DNA from: Isoperla grammatica
Taxonomy: Eukaryota; Arthropoda; Insecta; Plecoptera; Perlodidae
DNA: 64,000 nt
Assembly: GCA_945910005.1 (NCBI GenBank)
Contig: OX246745.1
Location: forward strand, 11,729,951-11,793,950
Direction of reading: 5' to 3'
The translations under genes were made by a program, and so were the position numbers. The notes under the pieces were generated by a model. It searched no databases and was not told the DNA's origin. It saw nothing but the letters and a program-made list of their open reading frames with translations. Positions 1 through 14,483 of the stretch are shown here, piece after piece; position 1 is the stretch's first letter; the number at the start of each line of letters is the position of its first letter.

Positions 1-1523
1 CAACGACCAGACCAATTGCCGACCAACCTAGGGACACACCGCTAAATGCAGGCTTCATTCTCTACCCCCCCCCCCCCCCCCACTCCTAACCACTCGACTC
101 ATCTACACTTTTCATTTCCCCATACACATTTAGCAATTGCTTTTCTCAATTGGTGTACTGGGAAGTATCCTTGTGTTTCACGGCCAGTACTTTCCCGCGT
201 ACTCTAAAAACAACTCGATCAATGCTAGAACGGTGGATACGTCTTTGCGAAAGCTCCAACAAACAAATGAATAAGGAAGGGTTTCTACCATGGGGATTTG
301 ATGTAAATTTTAGAATTTTACTCCCTACTTCATCCGAGAAAAAACAAAAATCTTTTCTAAAGAAAGTTTAAAACTACTATCAATCATTTTTGTTTCGAAA
401 TGTAAAGTTGTGATTTTATATCATGAAAATATTTCAAATTTTGAATGGTCACATATGTCTGGGAAATTGTGGTGCTTAGAGTGAAGTACCGCGTAGATCT
501 CTGGAGGACAGGCACTAGGCAGCCAGTGCAACACTCATTATCTCTTCTGTGCGGCCACTTTGAAAAGGAGCCCCCATTGGATCACGTAGTGTTGTATCAG
601 AGACTAATCATCGGCTCCCTACGTCGATGAAGTAGACGATGCTTGCATGGGTGTCGAGTTCCTCTTGAAAATTGGTGGGGGATGGAGGGGGAGGGGGAGG
701 GGGGAAGCTGGCCTCTCAAGTTTCCTTGGAACTCTTCGTCGATAATTAAGCAAGCGTCGCCCGCCGAACCAACATCCCGTCAACACACACCAAGCTCAAA
801 ATTACACTTTTTCTCTGTTATACTTCAGGAAAACTCATTTCCCTCAAGATAAGTACTCGGAAAACAGCGTCTATCATTAACTTTAAATATAATAACGGTT
901 CTTGACTAATTTTCCCGGGAAGTTATCCGACGCTGTTCAGTATTTATGACATACATCAATGAAGTAGGCTTAATCATAGGAAAACGTTTCTGTGTAGTTT
1001 TGAAATATGGTTTCTATAGCTACTATTCAATTGCTTCAATCTGCAAATAAAATTATATCAGGTATTTGATTCATCGGAAAGAGCCGCACAAGAGCAGCCA
1101 CGCTATTCACTTGCTGTTTCTTTTGTGACTTCCGTTCCACTGATCAAATGTGTTCTCTTAAGTTATATTATTAAAATTGAAGATCTTGGTGAGAAACTTG
1201 TATATTTCAAGTTTTCTATTATATCTCCCCTACACAATACACATACTACTATTATATTGTATGGCACTTCACACACCGCATTGGTATTACTACGTATCCT
1301 CCCATATATACAAATACAAACAGTAGGTACATGGATGACCAAATAATCATCGAATTTTAATTTGAATCCAAAAATAAAACCTATCATGAAAATGAAATTT
1401 CAATTACGGTCCTGTGGTGTGTTTTGCTACAGTATTGAATAGTGTGTTTGCACTTTACATACATATACATGTCTGAGCGCAGATTTGTTCATGTATATTG
1501 TATGTACACGTTTAATGGGTACG
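1..1523. other. No gene seen
   Basis: AT-rich non-coding sequence with a C run near 66-81 and a G-rich patch near 680-705. The open frames here are short, lack family signatures and are not flanked by convincing splice sites. Confidence 0.6.
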
Positions 1524-1738
<215 letters not shown>

Positions 1739-3256
1739 GCGTCTGCTTGTACAATTATAAGGGCGTCAGATTGGTGTATGTGAGCAGGCGTGAAGATGAG
1801 TGTGGATCTGTTTCAGTTCAGTGCTAAACCCCAGAGGCTTCGAGTTGTTGGGTTTTGAGTGACGTATAGGCCTACTCGGCGTTTGTGCAAACGTACTTTC
1901 ACTCATCGGAAGTCGTTTTATTATCTAGATAATGAGAGATATTCAGTTTTCATTTATTTGATGGAGTTCCCGAGAGAGTTCTGAAAAATTGGCAAAATCA
2001 AGTTCAGTTGTGGAATTTGGATGGATTCTCACAATACAACTATACTATGCGTACTGTTGTGGCGATGTTGTTTCAGCTTCATTACAATTGTTTTCCTTGG
2101 TAAATTATTCGACCGCACACAGATTTATGTAAACATGATTCTTGTTTATACCGTACACATCTGAACAAATTATGAAAAAAACAAAACTTCCCGCGTTCTA
2201 GCTTCAGGAATTTAGAAACATGTTCGTTTAATACAAAGTACCCAGGAGATTATAACTGTTGCAATATATTGGCTTTGTATCTCCTAATTTGTCCAATAAA
2301 CTAAAATAATACGCCTCTTAGTTTGAAATGAAAGGATTACTAAGTAATACGTCTTCTCCACTTGTCATATAAAAAATAAAAATACAAAACTTTTCTAGAT
2401 TTAAATCAGAACGTATAAGATATCTATTCGAAAATCAATTGTACAATTAGAAATAATAATTGATAGTAATAATAAGTTGTAAGTGTATGTATATTTAATT
2501 GATATTTATAAGTTTTAAATGTATACACGACAATAAAAGCTAGAGATCTAAATAATTAAAATCTTATCTTATCTTATCTTTTCTGATCTTATCTTACCTT
2601 ATTTTACCCGACTTTAAATTAACTTACCTTACCCTAACTTATTTCATCTTATCTTAGCTTAGCTTAGCTTATCTAATATTGAACATTAGCTAATATTAAC
2701 TAGTTTTTCACCTGTTAACTACACGAGAGCGAGGGTCTCTGAGGATGGACAAAAGGACATTTCCGAAACTTCGGGCAGTGTTGGCTAATCCAACAACACT
2801 TGGTTCGATGACCACCACTTAACGATAATTTACTTTATATAGGTGTATATTCCATGTGATTCTCTATTTTGGGAAGCAAAAAAAATTAAATGAAATTGAA
2901 ATTGAATTGGAACGATCCCCTCAGATCTGCAATCATAGGTTTGTGAAATCCTTTACAAAGCAAGATTTTGGAATCTCTCTACACTTCTAGTAAGGACTAT
3001 AGGTGGTAGAAAGGTTATTATACTTGTTCTCACAAAGTAGTTGTCTAAACCATAGACACACACACACACAAATCTCTAGCTTTTGTAATTACTCACTGCT
3101 GATTAACCATCTTGATTTGAGGGGATAGGAAGGACTGGACCTCCACCAAAGAACAGTAAACGCCTAACAAAATCGCTGAAAGTAATCAAAATGTTTTGCT
3201 AAAATAACATATCGGTGATGTCGCATCCGATCACGTAAAACAAGCAGTCACATAAC
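1739..3256. other. No gene seen; degenerate repeat and retroelement-like patch
   Basis: AT-rich sequence. It includes the degenerate ATCTT tract listed separately. At about 2733-2775 there is a CTGAGGA ... CCGAAAC ... CGGGC patch of the kind found at the 3' ends of Penelope-like and other retroelements. No coding region is recognisable. Confidence 0.5.
2558..2675. repeat. Degenerate pentanucleotide (ATCTT)n tract
   Basis: Diverged copies of CTTAT/CTTAC/CTTAG run in tandem. The units drift along the tract, indicating an old simple repeat. Confidence 0.85.
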
Positions 3257-3627
3257 CAGTGGCGTAACTAAGAATTATTTTGGGTGGTGTTCAATGGGGG
3301 CAAGTGAGGTGTGGGGACAGCAAGGGGTCGGGCGGAGCCCCAGCCGCCGGAGGCGAAAATTTCTCTCACCATTATAGATAATTCGTTCTTTTAGAGTCTA
3401 AAAATAAAGCTAGGAACATTACCCATTTGTTTATATTACGTTATTGTTATTAATAGTTCCTTCGAATATTGTATTTATTTTCTTTGAAGTGTATGTGTTA
3501 GGTACACACTTGTTCCTAACACTATCGTAACATTAATAAACATTAACCTATCATTAATATTTCAGCTTCGATATAGTTTCGGGGGGGGGGTGAACCCCCT
3601 AACCCTCTCCTTCTAGTTAAGCCACTA
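3257..3627. mobile_element. Non-autonomous hAT-like element, 371 bp
   Basis: The left end reads CAGTGGCGTAACTAAG and the right end is its imperfect inverse (reverse complement TAGTGGCTTAACTAGAAG). The flanks are CACATAAC (3249-3256) and CACATTAC (3628-3635), a 7/8 match to the 8-bp target duplication expected of hAT elements. The interior has G-rich and C-rich subterminal tracts and no coding capacity. It shares the 'GGAGCCCCAGCCGCC' type interior with the element at 45581-46296. Confidence 0.8.
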
Positions 3628-3635
3628 CACATTAC

Positions 3636-6600
3636 ATGCGTGAAAACGACCAAACTCTAAATACTATATATATCCAACATATGTAGCTGCCAGTGCCCCA
3701 GTGCCATATATTGAACACATGAGATATAAAACAACACGTATAAGTATGGAGTTGACACTAATTCACTTGAAGATCGTTAGAGAATAAATCATTTTCGATG
3801 ACAAGTTGGAGAAGGTTTGAAAGTCATCTTCATTAGTAATCCTGTTAACTACGCGCGATGACAAATCCTCCAACACTTCAAGAGATCAAATTATAATTAC
3901 ATTTTTCTTAAAAAAATAGACCTTCTTGTTTTTTTCATTACAAGTATTACACAATTCAAAATGTGAACGAGCTACAAAAAATACAAAAATGTGCATTAGT
4001 ACCTGAAAACGATCATTCAGCTAAATAGTGTCAGTATTTCTAAGTCAATTTCGAAGGTTGTCGGTGAACTATTAATGTGTGGGCTATTGTAACATCTAGC
4101 GGATAGAGGTCTAATGGTCTGATGGAAATGGAATCACTTCTCATGGTTACTGGTTTTGCGGGAAAGGAGATTATCACCCATTTCTAGTCAGACCATGAAC
4201 GAGCGGACAGACTATCAATTATTCTTATGGCTCACATTGACAAATGAATGCAATGTTCATTCTAGTGCAACTTCTAAACTATTATAAACTGTAACATATG
4301 AGAACAGTTTACTTTGATTCGCTTGGGGAAGATGGGGAGAGAAAGGAAAAAGAAGTAAGAGGGTCAATAGTATCTCTGAAACAAATGGAATTGATATTTT
4401 TCGTTTGTTCTTTTTGAGATTGTTTCTGTTCCCGTCCATTGATTGTTCAGTTGTTCCCGGAGGGCGGGTTGGTTGGTGTCACCGGCTAGGTGGGTTATAT
4501 CACATACTCCCATGTCGCGCTCTAGGAATATTAGGGAGTAAATAGGGGTGCGAGGTGGAAGAGGGAGGGCGACAAATTGCATGACGTAGCAGGAAATTGT
4601 TTTGAGTGTCCCCAAGCAGCGTTCTAGCCGACCATTTATCTGGCAGTTCTCTTCGGAGGCAAACATTGCGCTGCGAGCCCGGATGCGGCCAAGGACTCTT
4701 CAAGCTCAGAAACGAACAGCAGCGATTTTTTTCTCAAAACGAGGGTATAACTTTGTTACAGGGAGCAACCGAGGAAAGTCACGTAAAAATGTAATCATAG
4801 GATGAAGTCTTGGAATCCCCAATTATTAGTTATAGTAGGTTCTTACAGCTTAGGACGTATCTGCTGGACACAGTCAGCCATGAGAACATAAAGATTCATT
4901 TAGAGGGACCACAAAAATAAATTGAGAAAATATGTTATCTGGCTGTCGGGAAGGAACAATTTTTCATTTAGAGACGAAAAGTATTTCTTTTCTGGTAAGA
5001 AATTTCAGTTGTATGCATTAAGGTGCGTTTTGGAAGAGAGTAATCCAACAAGTCAGATTTCGAAGTTCTTTGAAAAGACGGCTTTTTAAGATCTTATTAC
5101 CTAATGGGAAAGGAGAGAAACAAACGATCTTAATTAAATAAGAGCTGAGAAGTTTCAGCTTCCATGGTAAAATATTCGGTTAATTAGAAATAAATTGGGG
5201 AAGAGGATGTTTAAAAAACAATTACTCCGCTGATGTATGTTCTGGACGAAGTAATGTGGAGAGAAGCCAAAATGATATTACTCTTTCCACAAACATAACT
5301 GTCGTTGGCACGTGAACCAACTCAAGACTAGAGCGCGAAACTTGGAATACAAGTGATCTGCCCGATTTCCTGGTTTAGTTGGGAGAACTTGACTCGTTTA
5401 TCAAAAGATGGAAAGAACAATAAAAGGTGGAATTCCTTATCATTGCTTTTGGAATAAAAAAAAAAAACATTGACACAAACATTTTAATGTTCGTATCAAT
5501 AAAACCAGGTAATCTTGATAACAAAACAGAGCTGCAAACAAAAATTAGTACTCAGTAACACACATGAGTGATTTACATTTTAACGAATCCTTCATTCGGC
5601 TTATTCTCGATACAGCTCAATCAGCAGTTACATCCCCCTTTATGCTGACTAATATGGTTGTATTCATTTTACCGCTTCGGTATGATTTTTAATTGAGTTG
5701 TTATGTTCGTCTAAAAACGACCATAGTTACTAATTTATACGTAGCAAAAATTCTAGACGAGGAATTTAATCAATGTTTCGCAATCAACTATAACAAGTTT
5801 TAAATAAAATGTGTGCACATTTTTTTCAATCAGTTTCCGATAGAACATTGCGGAGGGAACAGTGGATTCGTTTCCACAACGAATAATTCAAGACAAATGA
5901 GTACACAACAAGAACCCACACAATGTGTTGAATATGTGTATTGTGTAAATGTATTTTGTTTGCACGTTTACTAGTTAAGTGTTTCAGTACACATGCTTTT
6001 TAATAAACTAATTACATTACATAAATACATATTGGCTGTTATTACATAATGCAAGTACGCACTAACGCACTATACGTCCCTACGCACACAGAGCATTTGC
6101 TAATTGAAATACGTTTCATGTTAAGTGGTTCCACTTCACTATTAATTCCTGCTACGTTTAGCACTGGCGTATAGAGCTATGCTCTATTTCGTTCCTTGGA
6201 GTTGAATTCATATGTTGATGGATATTGCGATGTTAACGATCCCTCGTTCAAGTCAAAGGACACTTTCCTGTGAAGGTGTCCTTCTCCCTCCGTAGACACT
6301 CGACAGTTCGAACGAATTTTCAATTAGTTCGTACTCGATACCAAGCTTGGTAGAAAATAACGTATTTTACCAACGTTCTACAAACTCTAAACTACCATAA
6401 ACTCTTTAAAACGTAAACAAATACATTTATAATTACTCTTTTCAAACAAGTCTATGTTACATGAGCGGTATGTATACAATTTGGCATTACGTGGCATGTT
6501 TTGGCAACAGTGCATCAATACGATGAGTAGATGATATTGGCGATGAAAAACACGTTATGGCACCCATGTTCAAGTCAAGATTTGAACCCAGAACAATGGT

Positions 6601-7124
6601 TTCCAAGATTAGAACCTAATTTATCAAGATCAACGCACCAGCTTTAAAAGTATGTAGCAATGGCAATGACAAAAATTTCTCTAAACGAATTCAAGAAATC
6701 AAAATAGTTCTGCGAGACAAATCATGTCATGTTATGTAGAAATCACTGACATAGTTTGCCCCAACTGGAGTTCGAGCCCAGGTAATCCAATCCGGTGTGC
6801 ATCTTTTGTTACTTGAGATTTCTGGGCCAAAAGACTCACTTCTGAACCGTCTAGCCGTATAAGATTATTGGCATATGGCGAACAACCAAAGAGTAGACTT
6901 TACTTTGGCAGTCACTTTATGTCGAATTATTTGAAAGAGTTTCGACGAGACTTCTTGGAGTTTTGAAAGGGAAGTCTAACAAAACTTCTTATATGACTTC
7001 AGAACAGTACAACAAGCTTTTGCAGATCGGAAGTAACATAGTATGTATTTCGTACAAAACTTCTCTACAATTTGAGTTAGATACAATACTCTCGAATATT
7101 TACCGTTTACAATTGGATATTTTC
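3636..7124. other. No gene seen
   Basis: AT-rich intergenic or intronic sequence. A more GC-rich patch at about 4440-4720 has overlapping short frames on both strands but no recognisable protein. A degenerate tRNA-like patch with TTCGAGCCC lies near 6771. Confidence 0.5.
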
Positions 7125-7290
7125 TAAGCGAGCGAAGCGAGCGTTTTCATTTTACTTTTATGCCACTCGTTTCGTTTTTATGTCTCGTGATGGAGGTCAA
7201 ACGGTGAGTCCGATCAAGTTGAAATTTGAAACAACCACAAGCGTCGATGATGTGGATTAAACGCCATTAGTTATGGCGTGTTATATGACA
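7125..7290 (+). repeat. Dispersed repeat, copy 1
   Basis: Begins with GCGAGCGAAGCGAGCG and continues through 'TTTATGTCTCG' and 'AACGCCATTAGTT'. A second diverged copy in the same orientation lies at about 42105-42290. The family is unknown; it may be the end of a LINE or DNA element. Confidence 0.7.
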
Positions 7291-7483
7291 AAGTAGGTCA
7301 AGACGTTACTTAGTTACAAAAAATTTACTCGAAATTTGTTTTCTAAAACGAAATTTCAAAACTTTCAAGAATGTGCTCCTTTTAACGCGATCTGATAATT
7401 ATTGGAGGTATAAATTTGTATTATGCTGTTGTCTATAAGTGGAGTAATTATGATGTGAACACAAAATCTAAGCTTTGCACAAT

Positions 7484-7885
7484 CAATCTTACACACACAT
7501 TTTTACTCACAAACATTCTTACTCACAATCATTCTTACACACACACGTTCTTGCTCACAATCATTCTTACTCACAATCATTCTTACACACACATTCTTAC
7601 ACACACACATTCTTACTCACAATCATTCTTACTCACAATCATTCTTACACACACATTCTTACACACACACATTCTTACTCACAATCATTCTTACCCACAC
7701 GTTCTTGCTCACAATCATTCTTACTCACAATCATTCTTACACACACATTCTTACACACACACATTCTTACTCACAATCATTCTTACTCCCAATCATTCTT
7801 ACACACACATTCTTACACACACACATTCTTACTCACAATCATTCTTACTCACAATCATTCGCACACACACACATTCTTAGACACA
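7484..7885. repeat. Minisatellite with higher-order structure
   Basis: Tandem 14-18 bp units built on CATTCTTAC followed by either TCACAAT or ACACACA, arranged in a roughly 100-bp higher-order pattern repeated several times. Histidine/serine/leucine-rich open frames across it are by-products of the repeat. Confidence 0.95.
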
Positions 7886-8470
7886 ATCATTCTTATGGCA
7901 CTAACTATGCGGGAAGTTACTATATGAGAACGAAAAATCTAAGTTATGCACATTTTTGTTGTAAGATATTGTTGATAGGCCTAAAATTGTTGGAAAACTT
8001 TTATGTACACATACTTCTAAAACTGAACCCGTAATGTGAACTTTCTATTGTGTATGCTTCCTACATAGTAGTACGTATAAATACAATTTACAAATTATTT
8101 GGAAGTATTTATAGATAATATTTTATACCATCAAAAAAAATCGTAGTCAAAAATACGTGGAAGAGGTTAAAATTACTGCCAGTCTCAGAAGTTGCAACGT
8201 TACAATCATTAAAGACGATGTTGTTATCCAGAAGTTGAAGAAAAGATATCTATTGCTTCAGCGATTACGGCCGCGTAGTTTCATGATTTGATTTTCCCAT
8301 CTCTTACTTTCATAGAGGTGGATGGATTTCTCTGGCTTCCTACGCTGCCCCAGTGAATTGAGTCACCGCCCAGTGAATTGAGTCACCGCGACTGAAGACC
8401 CAATACTTCCATTCACAAGCCAAAAGGATGGAGTACTGGGTTAATACAATATATATATAATATATAATAC
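7886..8470. other. No gene seen; short tandem duplication
   Basis: AT-rich sequence. A 20-bp unit, CCCAGTGAATTGAGTCACCG, is directly duplicated at about 8349-8388. Confidence 0.6.
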
Positions 8471-9098
8471 AGTCAGTCAATCAGTCAGTCAGTCAGTCAG
8501 TCAGTCAGTCAGTCAGTCAGTCAGTCAGTCAGTCAGTCAGTCAGTCAGTCAGTCAGTCAGTCAGTCAGTCAGTCAGTCAGTCAGTCAGTCAGTCAGTCAG
8601 TCAGTCAGTCAGTCAGTCAGTCAGTCAGTCAGTCAGTCAGTCAGTCAGTCAGTCAGTCAGTCAGTCAGTCAGTCAGTCAGTCAGTCAGTCAGTCAGTCAG
8701 TCAGTCAGTCAGTCAGTCAGTCAGTCAGTCAGTCAGTCAGTCAGTCAGTCAGTCAGTCAGTCAGTCAGTCAGTCAGTCAGTCAGTCAGTCAGTCAGTCAG
8801 TCAGTCAGTCAGTCAGTCAGTCAGTCAGTCAGTCAGTCAGTCAGTCAGTCAGTCAGTCAGTCAGTCAGTCAGTCAGTCAGTCAGTCAGTCAGTCAGTCAG
8901 TCAGTCAGTCAGTCAGTCAGTCAGTCAGTCAGTCAGTCAGTCAGTCAGTCAGTCAGTCAGTCAGTCAGTCAGTCAGTCAGTCAGTCAGTCAGTCAGTCAG
9001 TCAGTCAGTCAGTCAGTCAGTCAGTCAGTCAGTCAGTCAGTCAGTCAGTCAGTCAGTCAGTCAGTCAGTCAGTCAGTCAGTCAGTCAGTCAATCAGTC
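8471..9098. repeat. (CAGT)n microsatellite, about 630 bp
   Basis: About 155 virtually perfect copies of CAGT, with single A variants only at the two edges. The near absence of internal interruptions suggests recent expansion. All reading frames hit stops or repeat peptides. Confidence 0.98.
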
Positions 9099-12000
9099 TG
9101 TGAATGTGTTTATTGTTTAAAAATAAAGTACTTGTGTTAAAATGTATATTTACACAATTCTTCAATAGTAATTTGTAGTAAATACTGATCAATACTAGAT
9201 TATTATTTATGATTATAATTTTTATTATTAATAAAGGTTGTTAATTATAATACGTTATCAATCCAAATACTAATAAAACAATACAAAAATACATATTAAA
9301 GCCAAGACTGCATACAAAACTATTCATAATAAAATATACAATATTTATTTGTATAATCAATAATTGCAGAAACTTTGCAATTAAACGTAGTTTCTTAATT
9401 TCTTTGATTTCGTTTTAAAAGTACTTGGTTGTGTTAACACGCGGATATTTGGCCTAGCTCGAGATACAGCGGCGCTAAGAGATTCAAGCACTATCACTGT
9501 ATAACCAGTGAGGATTACCCTAGTTAATCCTTCACAGACTTCCAAGTGTTGGAATAAACCTTTGAAAGCAAACTCATCATACTACCCTCCAACCACGTAA
9601 ACGTGTCTAATTTTATTTTTACCCCACATTGTTTTAGCATAAACCCTACTTTTGCCAGGTTTTAAAAGTTCAGGTGTAGAGCTTGCTAATGTGATGTAAG
9701 TTAATGGAAAAGTTTGGCGATCAACATAATCACTGGGGAGAGAGCTTTGTCCGGCCGAGCTTCACAAGTACCTACCACATTTTTGGCGGTTGACACATAA
9801 CGTATCACGTACTCAAAGTTAAACGCCACATTAAATAGCGATTGAATATTAGATTACACAACCAAGCTTCTAACTCAATACAAAACATTGGATCAGGGAA
9901 TGAGGCAGAAGAGGAATATCAGTAATGTGATATGTGCGCGTATGGTTTATATCCCATATAGAGTTGAATCCATCCTCTTACTAACTGATTCAGACCACGA
10001 TGCAGTTTAACGACCGTAGCATTATCCATTTATTTCTACTGAAGGATGACGCAACTATTTTTGAAATTCTTACCACGATGTGGCTATCATAACGATTCTT
10101 TTAGGTAAATGCAGTGTTAAAAAAAATATTTCTTAAATCATCTTTATCGGATTCATACTAAAAGGTGTATAAAATATGTTTTATATTTTAACAAACCTAT
10201 ACCTGAATATATTGAGTGTACACAACGTTTTCATAATCAGTATAACTTCTTGGCGAGCCACAACAAAGGTGAATCGAATTCTAATTCTTTAGTGAATGTT
10301 AATTTCTTACAAGAACACAGGTGCAACAGATTTATGATTAAAATAACGAGATAATTTTTACATTTTTAAGCATTAACTTTTTCAGAAACAGAGTATTGGT
10401 CGATATAAACTGGACACATTCACAATTTATCGTCCCACCATATTATGTAAACAGGGACTCTTCAACGTTGAGTATCCATTTATGAATAATATCTTCAACA
10501 TAGCTGTTTGAAAAATGGCTATTGAGAAACGGCAACAGAAAAACGGAATTTCAGCTTACAAAAACACGTCTTCTTTTAGTATCTCATCATTTTCTACCGA
10601 TCATCGGCAAAATCTCTAAAACAACTCGGTAACAGCATCTTGAGATGAGAATCAACACTCCGCCTTGCGTTGCACATCCAACAAACGCCACTGCCTCCAC
10701 CGCTCCAACACCCTGGGTCTCTTTTAGGAAATCTATGTTAAGTTGGATAAAAACAAAAGTTAAACTTCGTATCACACTATTCGAAGAAGTTCGAAGAGCA
10801 AAAGTTTGTGAGCTCTCAGCGTTGTTTTGTTGTCAGCTAGCGTCAGTAAAAAGTGGTGTAAGGTGACGTGTGTCACTTTGCCCTATCTCATCTGGTCTAA
10901 TTGACTACGACACGTGCTTCTATTACGCCGGGGGGGCTACCGGCCCCCGCCCCCCCCCCCCCCGGTCCTAAACCGTCTAATTGGGTTTCAAGCATGGCTT
11001 AGTCATCATCCGGGGTAGTACCGTACATTACAATACGCCCTAGATCGGAATCGATATTACTTGGGGGCAATTAAATAGGTTACGAGTATTTATTTTTTCC
11101 ATGAGGAACAATGGAAACGAGCCCCTAAGGTACGTATCAAATCGTGAATGAAAGAGTGTTGGAAATTATGAGCTCCTTCGTGTTCCGACACGAAACAAAA
11201 CAGGGTTATGTGTAAATAGAATACGTTAAAATGTGAAGGGTTGCTGCCGCCTTAAAGGCTTTGAACACTTCACAGTTAATATACTGCTTCGCACCTACAG
11301 CACAAAGCAAATGTTTTACCGTACCATGGTGACGTGACGATTTTTTAATTATTCTTCTAGAGATATTTCAAACAATGATAAGAACATTTGTTTTGGGCAC
11401 AGCAATAACACATTTGATTAAATCTCACCATTGAATTTACATTTCGAACTATAGAACTTTAGCTTGTGAGTAGATATTATAGAATTCGTGCATGGTTATA
11501 GCAACTTGATTATTGGAAATTGTTTGTTCAAGTTTTTAACCAGAACAGATCTAAAACTTAAACGAAGTGTTGTCAAGTTTGTTAGCATCCATAAATCGAT
11601 GTTTTATATTACGTGTCAAAATTGAACATTGAATTTGAATTCCTAACAAGTTACTACATCTATGTCACCTGAATTAAAGTATCTGAAGAAATACAAGAAT
11701 CTGGTGCAAAACTGTACTACTTGCAAATATTGAATATGTATTTACAGCATGACAGATCAAACCTTCCAAATGCACAACACGAACAACCGTTCGTATTGTA
11801 AATAAAAAGGATTTTACAAAAACACAGCTCGTTTTAAAATAACGTTTCTTCTTAACAATTCACTATTGAAAAAACATAGTAAATTAATCCCGAAGATAAC
11901 TCGTCGTGTCCTAGATAATGCTACTTGATACGCTAATCCTTCCAATTAAGTTGCATGTAACGTTATTTCTCTTCTGTCTTATCTCTTGCCAAGGCACTGC

Positions 12001-14483
12001 GATACAGAAAGAAATAACGTTGCGTAAAACGGCGTTGCTATGTACTAATATTAGAACAAGGGATTTAAATTTAATGAAGTAGATATACAAAAAATTAATA
12101 ATATATTTTTTATAATTCAACTAGACTTGTTTTAAGTTGACGACACATAATCTTATACACACTAAAACCTAAAGAAATACGGTGCTAAGTCAAAAGCAGT
12201 AATGGTGAAAACAATTAACGTGTGAGCTATGCTTCACTCAATGGCTTTTAAAGGTGATATATGTAACTTAACTGGCTTCCTCTAACGAAATTGAAAAGTA
12301 CCTTCATCCTGAGTGTAATGCCGAACAATGAGACTAGAAAAATATACAATAATTTGTTGTGTTGCATATTAATGCCCAGCAGACTTTAACGGTACCAACA
12401 TAAATCCGAGTGAGAAATATGAATACGAGAGGTTATGAATAAATGGATGTACGAGTGCTGAGGCAAAGACAAATGTCTGCCAAAACGGAGAAGCTTTGAG
12501 GAGTCTTATTTGAAATGTGAAACCCTGACGGGATAGAGTGGTGGCTGTGTTAATGTTTTAATTCATATTGTTACAATAATATTATGTTCAACAAACAATT
12601 CTTTTTTCAGATATATATATCACATTTATTTGTAGAATACTGTTTAAATGTTATAATTTATTGGTATTAAAAAAAAAAAAATCAAAAATTAATTCGTGCG
12701 GTTGGCATTACGTACTTTATCACTGTGACCATACATAATAATTGAAGTAACAGCAAATAGAGATGAGGTAGACGAATAACATAAAATTAATACTAAAAAC
12801 CACGGGGGACAAATCATCGGAACTTATTCAATACACGGAAAGGTTGTTGAAAGTTCCAAATAAAAGAACAAAAAAAAACCATGAGTAAACATTGAAGTTT
12901 TCAAATTTTGTGTTTGCATCGATTTTTAATACGCTAGTATGTGTGCAATAATTGCCAGCTATTTTAGTCTCGCTAAAACTTGTAATCAAGCAACCATTAT
13001 TTCTTCAAAATCGAAAGTGCACCGCATACAATAAAGTATCTATTTAAAAGTGTGTATTTCAAGGCGTAAAAGTTGTGTGTGTTACAAATATCACATCTCT
13101 AAGATAATGTCTGCAAGTTTGAACCCTCTATAGACATCGTGGGCTGAGTTAGCTGCGGTTCGCTATTGCAATAACTAACAAGGTTTCTAATTTACCTTGA
13201 AGTACAATATATCAGGGAATTATCTTCTTCTTTCAGAACCTATCACTGCAAGGATTCAAGAGGATCAGCTCGAAGAAGAACCAAGATGCGAACACAAAAT
13301 AGAAGATAGACTTGGCGAAGGGATCAATTCATTTAGTGATTAGGTCAACCATTCAACGACTTTATTTCTGATATCCTGTAATCGATGATAAATATAATTC
13401 AACTGAGGTATACATAAAACTCTCATATTTCAATCAGATCTCCAGAAGGGCTACTCCTGAAATTGTAAGTGATATAGCTACGTGGTTATCACTTGCTATT
13501 GGCTGATTGTTTTTTAAGCGGTCCGCCACAGAAATCAACCAAAAGCAAATGACAACTAGGTAGATATCACTTAAAGTGAGTATTGTCAACTTGCAGGAAT
13601 AGCCCCCCAGGTATATCCTTTTACCAACACGCACACCACGCATCTTCTATATCATTTAGATGTGTTCACTGTTCAGTAATTTAGCTCCAGAACCTGTGTA
13701 ATTTCAGCACAACCCCATCCCTCGCTTCTCGTTCTCTGTCGCTCCCCATACATTCTCACTTGCACATTTTATTCAACAACTTCACATAAATTATTCTCCC
13801 CTCACAACACACGAAACCCCCCTCGTATGTTCACAACAATTTCAATGATATACGGCGCTAATTAAAAACATCTTATTCATCCAAATTGCGTTTCTTCTCA
13901 TCTTCATGCTAGAATATTAATTTCTGATAGGCTGTAAGATGAGATTCTCTGAACACGCTAGTAGGATTTCATATGCACATATTCTAGTGCAACATATATG
14001 CGCATTCGTGACTGTTAACAAATTGCAAACGATGCGTTATTACAGAACAGCATATTATAGCATCACGGTTTGTACAAACGCTCATGCCACGATGCATTAT
14101 GGATGCTGTGTTTACACCTATCTGTAAAGCAGGAGGTATCATTTTATTCTTTGTGACAGTAACAGCCTTAATAGACTACGTTCTATCTATCGTTGGAGTA
14201 TTCTTGTTTCACCTCTCACTTCAACTTTATACGCGTATCTATACTAGAAAAACGCTCCGCGTTGCTAGATGAGCAATATTTTTCAATATATCAAACAATA
14301 TGCATTCTTGTAATTAGAAAACTAAATGTTTTTTTTACAAAATGGCTGTTGAAGTTAAAATTCCAAAACTTGTATCCGGCGTTGACCTTGTTAGTGTGGA
14401 CATAAATATAAAAAATTATTAAAATCTGTCCATAAGTTTGAATTAAAAAAAAATAATACGGGATGTTTTTCAATAATTAATTT
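9099..14483. other. No gene seen
   Basis: 5.4 kb of AT-rich sequence with scattered poly-A/T and one C/G-run patch at 10930-10965 that resembles a degraded hAT-like end. Short open frames (for example around 10645-10866 and 11911-12120) have no family signature. Confidence 0.5.

Noticed and set aside
4500..4805. Overlapping frames in a GC-richer patch as a gene
   Set aside because: Frames on both strands are of similar length and none shows a family signature; it may be an untranslated exon or island.
7416..8034. His/Ser/Leu-rich open frames over the 7.5-kb minisatellite
   Set aside because: Produced by the tandem repeat; three overlapping frames are equally open.
8471..9098. CRISPR-like or telomere-like array
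   Set aside because: A pure 4-bp repeat without spacers, and not the arthropod TTAGG telomere unit.
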